From: Symsagittifera roscoffensis
Taxonomy: Eukaryota; Xenacoelomorpha; Acoela; Convolutidae
Length of the DNA: 64,000 nucleotides
Assembly: GCF_963678635.1 (NCBI RefSeq)
Contig: NC_087066.1
Span: forward strand, 58,608,312 to 58,672,311
Direction of reading: 5' to 3'
Below are positions 55,296 to 64,000 of the stretch, one piece after another. The notes under the pieces were generated by a model. The model made no database searches, had not been told where the DNA came from, and saw only the letters and a list, made by a program, of their open reading frames with translations. Numbering within the stretch: position 1 is the stretch's first letter; every line of letters starts with the position of its first letter. The position numbers and the translations under genes were made by a program.

Positions 55296-55608
55296 CTAAA
55301 TTCAGCCTTAATTTATTTGTATTGGCATGATTTCAGATGATGAAAAAAAAGAAGACCTTAACTAGGCCGATTATATCTTTAATTGCCTTTGGTGCTATGA
55401 TACCGTTACTTTGAAGGGGTGGCATAGTTTCAAAATAACGCCTTTCATGTCAGCGACTGCTAACAGGTTTTTTTTTTCAAAAAATTTCATCTTGTTTATA
55501 ATTCAACGTTGCCTTAATTTATCGGAAAATAGATGAAGTCCATGTTTTGGCGCAAGTATAGTTCTAGATAAAAATTAGAGCTCGTTTTCTTTAAGAATTA
55601 TGTATGAC

Positions 55609-55761
55609 CTCAGAGGACATGACATGAACGTATGTCCACTTGAAGTGTGCCACAATATCCACCATGGCCGCCGCCTGGTACTTGTCGGGGGGCACAGTGC
55701 GGGCGAAGAATGGGTACTCCTTCTTGTCACTCAGCCCATGCCCAGTAGACGCCGGACTCAC
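55609..55761 (-). CDS. mGluR-like receptor, exon 2
   Basis: A 153-bp, 51-codon, phase 0-0 exon with acceptor GCCTAG and donor GAG|GTCATA. It encodes VSPASTGHGLSDK (family Y.ST...LSDK), then FFARTVPPDKYQAAAMVDIV, a strong class C GPCR block, and FKWTYVHVMSSE. The Thr of PAST occupies a known ligand-contact position. It fits between FHVSQ of exon 1 and GTYGEKG of exon 3 without gap. Confidence 0.94.
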
Positions 55762-56114
55762 CTAGGCAACCAAAATTCTCCTAAAGTCAAACTTCAGGCA
55801 AAGTTTCCGGCGTTGGCCTGACACTCTTCTCACTAATTCGAAATGCTGTGATGCGATCTGGATTCGGTAGCGTTTCTTTTACTGGTTTAGAAATCCATTG
55901 TTGTAGAGTGGGATACTAGAGTTTGTTTTACGACACAAATTTTTGGCCGACCAAAAGTATTGTTACAGAAAGTGCTCATCGTCAATATCGCGTCCCATCT
56001 TAAAACTATACTGTCAAAATATTTCAAGAAATCCCCCAAAATGGCGTTTTATTTGGTGTCAAATGACTAATAAAGTTTCAATTGACGATAAATCAAGACC
56101 AATATTTTCCCAAC

Positions 56115-56606
56115 CTGTGAAACGTGAAACAACCCTAACAAGTTGGCCACTTGAATTGACACTGACGATGAACTAGCTCCTATGACTGCGGGAAAGGGCT
56201 CTGGTTTCTGGGAAGGCTCCGCCACATACACAAACTTGCCAGACACTGTTCGCGACAACGAGGCCATTATGAAATCCAGGGACTGTTTCTGGGCATGGGC
56301 CGGAGAACCACAAGTGTCCTTGATAAGGGCTCCGACCTTGACCCCTAGTAAGCTATGCACGTGGTCAAGTTGGAGTTTTTCGATTGCGTACTTCATTGCC
56401 TCGATTCTTTGGATCCCTCGTGAAAATTGAATCGTATCTTTGCAGAACGATTTTCCAGATTTTTCGCTTTCGTGAACTGGAAAAAGCCCGCCGAGCATAA
56501 TTTTTCCGGGCATGTAGAAACTTTGAGGGTATGAATCCAAATCTGATTTAAGATATCGGTAATATGAAGTTAAAATAAAGATAACAAGCAAGTACCGAAA
56601 CTTCAT
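56115..56606 (-). CDS. mGluR-like receptor, exon 1 (signal peptide and N-terminal lobe)
   Basis: The coding start of a metabotropic-glutamate-like receptor, a membrane receptor that senses amino acids through a bilobed extracellular domain and signals through G proteins. Seen: ATG at 56606, a hydrophobic signal peptide (about residues 1-20), then PGKIMLGGLFPVHE, a family hallmark, GIQRIEAM (the Arg matches a ligand-binding Arg), KDTCGSPAHA and GASSSSVSIQVANLL (contains the ligand-binding Ser). Donor CAG|GTTGGG lies after codon 164, phase 0. The aromatic residue usual after the DSC motif is Gly here. The start is the first Met, giving a credible signal peptide. Family confident; orthology unresolved. 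Confidence 0.94.
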
Positions 56607-57260
56607 TTTGTGACAAACAAACTAATAAGAGCTTGACGGTTTTGTAATTACATTTTGGAGAGCGTGACAGATAAACAAAAGCTTTTAAATTCAATCATTA
56701 TTGAGCGTTATTTTTTTATTTTTTAATCGAATGATCGCCTTCAATTACTTTTAGTTTTTGCATTTTTTATTGAATTATCACCTTCAGTTAATTTTAATTT
56801 TCTGATTACCTGATCAAAATGCTTGACTAGATTTTTTAAAGGATTTATGGAGACTAGCACGACACGGCCAAATATTTAGGTTGAACTTTTTGTTCTGAAT
56901 CCAAAGCTAGGGTTTTAAACTTAAATAACCTAAACGGCTAGAGCTTAAAATTGAAATGTCATTGGTAATACAGGATTAGGGGCGAATAAAGTGGGGGTAT
57001 TGATATTGTAACGACAGGATTACGACCGAGTGTTTTCCACGGAGAAATATTATTTGAACTCTCATAGACCATTTTTGGCCAAAAGTCTTTAGATTCAAAT
57101 CAGAAGTTAAGCAACCATGGCTTAGAACAATGATATTAAAAGCAGCGGTTGCTCTATCGACCCACTATTTGAATCACATAAAAGGTCATTGAATTATATT
57201 TTTTTTACAATATATATCAAGTTATTTTGTAAAGGAGGCTTACAATCAGTAGAATAAATA
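56607..57260. other. Upstream region of the receptor gene, no gene seen
   Basis: AT-rich sequence 5' of the receptor ATG, presumably 5' UTR and promoter. I see no unambiguous core promoter motif and no further exon. Confidence 0.4.
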
Positions 57261-57269
57261 ACGATTTTA

Positions 57270-57850
57270 ATAATGTCAATTTTCAAAAAACTGCCGTTTT
57301 CGTTTTTTGGTGTGATTTTCGAAAGTTGAATCCAAAAATAATTTAAATTTCGGAGACTATAATTTGCTATATGAGGCGATAAACTTTTGAATTTGTCTCA
57401 TTGGCTGTTTAATGAACCAAAAAATATATTTTCAGATTAGATATTGGGGAAAGCGAAATTTCAACCCGAAAGCGAAATTCGACCATAAAGCGAAATTTCA
57501 ATCCAATAGGTCATTCAAGAATAGCAAAGTATAGAATTGATTAATTAAAACAAGATTTGCAGTGGATCTGCAAATCAGGCTTGCAAATAAGAAATTTGAT
57601 AGGTTTATTAATCTTGCTATGATATTTGAGAAGAATGGTTTGTTTTCTTGATTGCCAATTACTGCATACCCTATGGAACTTAAGGGGGGGGGGGGGGGGG
57701 TAACTAACAGGGATTCAAGATGCTAGTTGGCAGTATCAATTAGGAAGGAAAAGAATGTCTCGAAAAAATTATTGCTGCTGAAATTACAAACTATGCCACA
57801 CAAACGTGTATTAGGGCAGACCTCTTGTATGATAAAAAAGTGATTATTTA
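57270..57850. repeat. Diverged dispersed repeat, copy 1
   Basis: Matches 59900-60390 in order: CGTTTTTTGGTGTGATTTT, GAGGCGATAAAC, TTGCCAATTACTGCATACCC, GAACTTAA, TAACTAACAGG, TTCAAGATGCT, ACAAACTATGCC. This copy has gained a 17-base G run. Identity is roughly 70-80% by eye. Confidence 0.75.
57684..57700 (+). repeat. G17 homopolymer
   Basis: Seventeen consecutive G between GAACTTAA and TAACTAACAGG. The related copy at about 60230 has only AGAGA there, so the run grew in place within the repeat or is an assembly artefact. Confidence 0.9.
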
Positions 57851-59899
57851 TATTTTAATTACTACTGTAATTATTTTTTTCAAAAAATATGTCTTTTAAA
57901 ACTCAAAAGCCAGAATAGAAAGAACAGGTTTTTAGAGAGAAACAATTATAATACGTGAAATACATCTCAACTTAATTGGATCGACGTCAATGATCAATTT
58001 AAAAGAACGTTCCGAGAATTTTTGAAGCAAAACACTCGAGAGCAAAAAGATAATAGAAATAATTGGGATCCAATCTTGACTAAAGGTTATCAAAATCACA
58101 TCGACTGCTGAGTCCATTCCCCAATAACTTTCCACGTCACTGCAAGTAAGTCGACAGATAGACAAAAAGGAAAAGAAATTTCACTTAGAACCCAATAATT
58201 TGGGAACGTGAAGGAATTTTGGGCTAGAAGAGTGGCAAAGTAGTTGGAGTTTTCATCAATTTAATGGGCGCTTGTCATGGCTAGATTAAGTCGAGATAAA
58301 GACCCAAACAGGACAAATTTGGGTTTGCTCTTATTTTGAAAGAAGATTTTAGCTGATACTTCAGGCGAGCTCAAAACGAAAGAGAGAGAAAAGTTAACTC
58401 TAAAAAAGGCGAACATTTTTTGGGAACAAAATAATAGAGAACACTACAAGCGATCTTTTTAATCAACAGCTTACCTCTCAATAATGAATTGTTGCTTAAG
58501 AAGAGAAAAAAGATCGTCTATTATAGTACGACGCAATAATAATGGCATTAAACACGAAGTGTCCGGATGAATACTTGAATTTATTCACATATAGTTGAAC
58601 CCATAATCAGTGTTCTGTGCCCTATATTTTCTACTTCTGATAATGGGTATTGTTCAGCATACACGTCTCAGAGCAGACTTTTTCGTACATCATTCTTTTA
58701 CTATAACCTAAGAGTTAGTTTATTTAAAATTCGTATTGAAAAAATTGACCCATTTTTCCAAAATGTAGAAAATGAATGAGCAAACTCGAGATTGCAAAAC
58801 CGATTATCTCAGTCGGTGTATTCACCTTTAAAATTAAACATTATTAATGTTAGTATCGAAGAATCATTGAAAACTTGCAGTTAAGAAAATGTGAGATTCT
58901 GAATCGAATTGCCGATGCGTTAATTGGGCTGAAGGAGCAACACTTATTTAAATTAGGTATTTGAACAGTTCCAGATGATGCATTTTGTCCATTTATTCTT
59001 CTCACTTATCAGTTCTGCAAAAAATTGATGCAAATTTTTGTAAAATAATTTTTGAAAACGAACATGTATTTCACATATTTTCTTCTCGATATACTCTCGA
59101 TAGACAAATTTTCTCCCTGTCTCCTTCGTATTTTTTAGTGGAAATAAAAAAACGTCTTTTTTCCTTTTTGCCGTCAGCAAAAGAGCGGAATTGATTACAG
59201 TTTGTGGCAAATTTCAAATTGTGCCCAGAAAAGAAGTTTAACCAAAAAAAGTGTTATTCAATAATCAATTTCCAATCAGAGAACTTGGAACTGTGTGAAC
59301 AAGAATACGTCACTGAAGATGGTGCTGAATCAATCAGTATCAACTTATCCATTCAATGAATATGAAAATTGCCCTAAATAGACCCAGTATTACCTCACTT
59401 GAATTGCATTGTAGGACAGTTGCTTAGTTTAAGACTATAAGGTATCAAAAATGACTTGAAAGATATCATTTTACCCTTGATCACACTTGTATTTAGTACA
59501 TACAACCTTCCTACTCGATTACGTTACTTTCAACTTTTAAAAAAGTGCATATTTGAACTTTTAAGGTAACCACAATTCCTCTCTCCTGGGAGTAATAGCG
59601 ATTTTGAATGAATTTACGACATAAAAACTGCTAATGGTTGCCCTTCTTATTTTCAGAAATTACGGGTTTCTTAGGCAATGCGCTAGAAAAACTAAGAGCA
59701 TACTGTTTCTAACCTTTTGTTTTTCTGAAGGTTCGATTCCAAACCAAATTTGGCGTGGACGTGATCGTTGCAAAAAGCCTCACCAAAAACTTTTAATATC
59801 CAACCGTAGCTGTTCTGATTGCTGAGAAGTTAAAACTGGTGTATTTTTTTTGGTATTCAGTTTCAGCTTTTGTATGATTGAACTTACAATTTTATCTTT
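57851..59899. other. Intergenic stretch, no gene seen
   Basis: AT-rich, with short chance frames on both strands that lack family motifs. Confidence 0.45.
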
Positions 59900-60390
59900 T
59901 CAAACATCGCAGCTTTTGTTTTTTTTTTGTGTGATTTTTAAGACTTGAATCTTGAAATACTTTGTGTATCTATAATTTGCTTGAGGCGATACACTTCATA
60001 ATTTATACCACAGGCTGTTTAAGTAAACTAAAAATTAGTCTCAGATTGCATTAAAAAAGTAACATTGGGGTAGATCAATGAATAGAGTTGATGAACTGAA
60101 ACAAAAAAAATATTGTGAAATCGTGGGTTGCAAATCATAAAATTGGTAGGTTTATTAATCAAATTACAATAGTTCAGGAGAGTGGCTTGTTTTCCTGATT
60201 GCCAATTACTTCATACCCTATAGAACTTAAAGAGATAACTAACAGGTTTCAAGATGCTCGTTTGCAGTATAAAATAGGAAAAAAGATTTTTCTCGAAAAA
60301 GTATCGCTGTTCAAATTACAAACTATGCCAAACAAACGGGTTTAAAGGTCTTTTTTATCATTCTATAATTGTAAAAAGAATAATAAGATT
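59900..60390. repeat. Diverged dispersed repeat, copy 2
   Basis: Second copy of the 57270-57850 repeat, same orientation, without the G run. Confidence 0.75.
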
Positions 60391-60577
60391 TGATACTCTT
60401 GAAAATTAAAAAGCGACGTAAAAAATAAAAGGTTTTCAGAGAGAACAAACTAGAAAACGGTAACGGTAACTAGTTCTAAATTAAATTAAATTGAAATCTG
60501 AATTGCAGGGCAAATTCGTGTTTTATGACAATGAGGTACCATAAAACGCTTTATGATTTTAAAAATATCATCATTAC

Positions 60578-60840
60578 CAGGGGCAGATTTAGGGGGGTGG
60601 ACGCCCCCCTCCCCCTCAGGGATTCGAACCCCTGCCGACCCAAAGGATCCCCCCTTTGGTACTTTTTAAGAAATCGGTTTTGTTGACAGACCCTAAAATT
60701 TTTCTAAAGGCGCCTTGGGCGCCAATATGTAGTAACTTTGAGGGGGAGCGCGCGCCAAAAGAAATCGCGTTTTTTTTCTGAAAATTTTCCAAAAAGTGCC
60801 CAAAAACGGTTTTTTGACGTGATTTTTCAAAAATTTGCAC
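60578..60840. mobile_element. DNA-transposon terminal fragment
   Basis: Begins CAGGGGCAGATTTAGGGGGG, a terminal form common to hAT-type and related DNA transposons. It continues with a C-rich stretch, GGGATTCGAACCCCTGCC, and sequence rich in GCGCGC and CCCCCTCAAAG. No transposase is visible. The matching opposite end was not found, so this is likely a fragment or non-autonomous copy. Confidence 0.5.
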
Positions 60841-60979
60841 TTTTGAACATTTAAGGTAGCTAAAATGTTTCTCTAGGGTGAGATAACAAATGTGACATAA
60901 ATTTACGACATAATATCAAATAAATAGCTGTTGGTGTTAAGCTCAACTTCTACTTACTTATTTTCTTAGTTTTTGTTTA

Positions 60980-61135
60980 TTTGAAGGTTCAACCCCAAGC
61001 CTTTTTGAACCAAGCTAGTTGTTATGAATGCTTGAGAAAGAAACCCTGATTAGAGCTCATTTTCTATTCAATTTTAGTTTTAATTTGATTGATCATAGAC
61101 TTTCATTTTGGTGCGGTTTTTGCTGATAACCAATC
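60980..61135. repeat. Dispersed repeat, copy 1
   Basis: TTGAAGGTTCAACCCCAAGCC ... TTGTTATGAATGCTTGAGAAAG ... GATTGATCATAGACTTTCAT is repeated with divergence at about 62820-62960, directly after the 288-bp palindrome. Confidence 0.75.
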
Positions 61136-62541
61136 ATGATCGATTTATTCAACTGAGATCAATCAAGCAATTCCCGTTCTGCGATGACTAAATCTTCCAC
61201 ACAAAAAGCGGCAAACAAACAAAACATAGGAACGTGTTGCTGTGTAAATCATCAGTTGACTAGAGGTTTTTAAGTGACGTGAAAACACTTCGAGATAATT
61301 CTAAAATTGTTTTTTTTTTGTTTGCGCAATCATTGCTTTAAGAAGACAACTCTCCAAAATTTGTCTTTCAGCTTTCTATCTATAGCACAAAATTTTTTCC
61401 GCATGCAACTTATTATACATTTAGTTGGACAATTGATTCAATTTAATTAGAAAAAGTTTAAAAAGGGATAAACTTTGACTAGACCGTTCATTGTTTTAAA
61501 ATCAAATCAATTTTAAGTTTTTTACTTGAGAAATTTGATGTCCCTTATTCATTTGAGAATTTGCAGCATGATTTCATATGTTTGATAGCTGTTTCAAGTG
61601 ATTATGAACATTGTGTCTCAAATAACTAAAGAACTATTCTGCCACGACAGAACGCGAGAAGAGAAGGCTCAATTGATCACTAAACCCATTATACAGACAA
61701 GACTGCTCGTATCAGGGCGAAGCCTTGAATGTTCCGACTGCCAATTAAATTGTCTTTTGGTGAATGAAATATTGACAAACTACAATATTTAGGTTGATAA
61801 TCTCCAAGTGCTTAACTTTGAGTTGTTTATGGAACTAAAAAGACCAATTAGCTTACCTCATTTCAATTTGGAACAATTATGAGTGCGGATAATTTGCGAT
61901 GAAGCAGGCAGTCTTCGCTCTACATCAATTGATGAGTTTTTCAAAAAAAAAGAACTTTTCTTTTCAAAATTTGAGATTTTTTTTTTGAAAATCAAACCGT
62001 ATTAAGTACAAATTGATAAATTTCGCTCATAATAACAAAAAATTATAACAAATAGCCTGCTTTAAACACGGATGGAATCACCGCTAACGCGTTAATAATG
62101 CGAAATATATCGCTCGTAAATTGTCACAAATTGGGCAAAACAGCTATCGTTAAACCCCCACAACTTTACGAAAAATGATCCTAGAAGAAATTTTCGATTT
62201 GAGCTCAAGACAACAATACTTTTGAGATGACATAAAATATTCAGTCAAAAATGGCCAATTAAAAAGTCAAAACTGTTTAAAGAAAAAACCACCCGAGCAC
62301 AAATATTTCGTCACTTTCTTCAAAAATCGGAGTAATTATAAATCTTTAGCCAGACGCTTTTAACAACAAGAACGAACTTTATTTTACAATTCACCGTATA
62401 AATTTATCATTTCTATAGATCTAGTGAGACTAAAAAACTGAGAGCACGACTATGACGAACCTTGTAGCACGAACCTAACCGGTCAAAAACAGATATCTTA
62501 AAGAACCGACAGATCATTAAAACACAAACAATTGATTATTT
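61136..62541. other. Intergenic stretch, no gene seen
   Basis: AT-rich; no recognisable coding sequence or RNA gene. Confidence 0.45.
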
Positions 62542-62829
62542 ACCTTAAGAAAAACAAAATCTAAGAAAATAAGTTTTACCCGAGCGGATATTTTTTTAAC
62601 TATATTTTTGTCTCCGTGTTTTTTGAATTTGGTTATAAAGATATTGTTTTTATAAATTGTTTAAAGTAAATTTTAGTTTCTTATCTCAAAAAAAAATTAA
62701 AATTTACTTTTGACAATTTATAAAGCAATATCTTTAGAACCAATTTCAAAAAACGCGCAGACAAAAATATATTTAAGAAAATATCCGCTTGGGTAAAAGT
62801 ATTTTCTTAGATTTTGTTTTTCTTAAGGT
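62542..62829. repeat. 288-bp palindromic foldback element
   Basis: The outer ends ACCTTAAGAAAAACAAAATC and GATTTTGTTTTTCTTAAGGT are exact inverted copies. Inner arms match with some mismatches (TTTTACCCGAGCGGATATTTT with AAAATATCCGCTTGGGTAAAA) and meet near 62685. Size and structure suit a foldback MITE or hairpin insertion. No ORF. Confidence 0.9.
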
Positions 62830-62960
62830 TGAACACCAAGCCTAGTTGTTATGAATGCTTCAGAAAGGAACCGTGATTAGAACTTATTTTCTATTCAACT
62901 TCTTGCTTTTATTTGGTTGATCATAGACTTTTATCTGGGTACGTTTTTTACTATAACAAA
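62820..62960. repeat. Dispersed repeat, copy 2
   Basis: Diverged copy of 60980-61135, same orientation; its left edge coincides with the right end of the palindrome. Confidence 0.75.
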
Positions 62961-63739
62961 TAATTTTCTTCTCTGTTATCAAAAACAACCTCAAACGATC
63001 ATCTGAAAAAAAAAGATTTCTCCTAGTTGTAAAAAATTGGAACAACAAATAGTCATAGGAAAAAACTCGCATTTAAAAGACAATATACCAAGATTTGGAA
63101 GTGTTACAACCGGGCCAATGATACCAAAAGACTATGTCGGACTGGACATTAGCTCCGGAACTGCTTTTCACCGCAAATAGACGAATTAAAGTTTAATTTG
63201 TGTCCAAATATTTCCTCAATAACGGCGGCAATGAACATATTTCGGTTTTTCTTGAAACTTTTTTAAAATGTTATCTTTAAAAACTACGAGCGTTTCTTGA
63301 GATTGCTCAGAAACAAAAAATCACTCTAATCCATAGTTGTTTCTCACTTTTTGAATGTTCCATTTCTTAAGTTTGTCCCACCTCTTATCTGGGGTTAAAG
63401 ACATACAACTCATAATACAACCTCTTCAAATTAGACAATACTATAAGATCAGTTCTACGGCATTATTGTTTTCTTGGATATAATTAAGTACCCTTTCAAT
63501 TATCTTTTGAGCAAAATCAACTAAGGATTTTCGTATGACTTGAATGTTTTCCAGTTTTCAGTTTTCAGTTTTTCTGGTATCGACTTTTTTTCATTTTCCA
63601 AAGCAATTAGCTTTCATATTACTTTGGGACCAAGAATAGGCATCCTCGTGGCGGTCCTGTTTATGACCAGCAAGTATGTTGGTCTAGCTAGCTGCACATT
63701 AGAGCCGGGATGTTTTTGCAATGTGGTATGCATCTGTTT
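62961..63739. other. Intergenic stretch, no gene seen
   Basis: AT-rich sequence with no recognisable feature beyond short A/T tracts. Confidence 0.4.
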
Positions 63740-64000
63740 TCAAGCAAAAGAATCCGACAAAAACTGCATATCCCGAAATTTCAGCTCGAATTTACATTTC
63801 GACGTGCAGTTCGACTATAGGCCCCGCGCAATTATGGATTTTCGGTCGAGTTTTGACATCTGGTTCGACCCAGTTCAACTGTATATTTCGACCCGGCTCG
63901 AGTTTATTTTTCGACGGACAGTTCGACTTTATGTTTCGCTCAGCTCGATTATAGCCCCCCGCTCAACTATGGATTTTTGGTCGAACAATGACATCTGGTT
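63740..64000. repeat. Start of a satellite-like array running off the window
   Basis: TATGGATTTTCGGTCGAGTTTTGACATCTGGTT (split: TATGGATTTT, then GACATCTGGTT) near 63833 recurs near 63968 with period about 135 bp. A shorter theme, TTTCGAC..GCAGTTCGACT, recurs within it. Only one to two periods are visible. Confidence 0.65.

Noticed and set aside
60595-60665. A tRNA gene on the minus strand (GGGGTTCGAATCCC)
   Set aside because: The T-arm is perfect but there is no anticodon arm, D-arm or acceptor pairing. It is part of the C-rich transposon end.

Overview
The window is animal nuclear DNA. A metabotropic-glutamate-receptor-like gene (class C GPCR) runs across it on the minus strand in six recognisable exons with GT-AG introns. 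Exons 1-3 (about 56.6-54.6 kb) carry the signal peptide and Venus-flytrap ligand-binding domain. Exons 4-6 (about 4.1 kb to the window start) carry the end of that domain, the nine-cysteine domain and the first part of the 7TM region; the gene continues past base 1. Intron 3 is about 50.5 kb. The AT-rich, repeat-filled background and long introns suggest an invertebrate metazoan, but I cannot name the species.

The dominant feature is a 22.9-kb LTR retrotransposon (4769-27660, minus strand, same orientation as the host gene) inside intron 3. Two 918-bp LTRs differ at only about seven positions. Its order is 5' LTR, a 2.4-kb leader with a 14-bp minisatellite, an uninterrupted 2657-aa Ty3/Gypsy Gag-Pol, a small ORF that looks like a macro (ADP-ribose-binding) domain, a 2959-aa ORF with a complete SGNH/GDSL hydrolase motif set and a second degenerate SGNH-like domain, then the 3' LTR. 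All three ORFs are open, so the copy is young. Gag-Pol supplies the usual capsid, protease, RT, RNase H and integrase functions. The two downstream ORFs occupy the place where some elements carry env but do not look like env. Candidate splice sites in the LTR, before gag and before the giant ORF suggest separate mRNAs. The hexamer CTCWAG (CTWGAG in the sense RNA) is strongly over-represented on one strand throughout the element, LTRs included.

The rest of intron 3 holds a decayed Penelope-like element with reverse transcriptase and GIY-YIG endonuclease (about 30.7-28.4 kb, minus), a 15-kb mosaic of diverged repeat modules (about 34-48.8 kb) including a 1.04-kb tandem duplication, and a large foldback repeat near 51.5 kb. 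Upstream of the receptor gene (56.6-64 kb) I see only repeats: a diverged 0.5-kb duplication, a DNA-transposon end, a 288-bp palindrome and the start of a satellite-like array. I found no true tRNA, rRNA or CRISPR.
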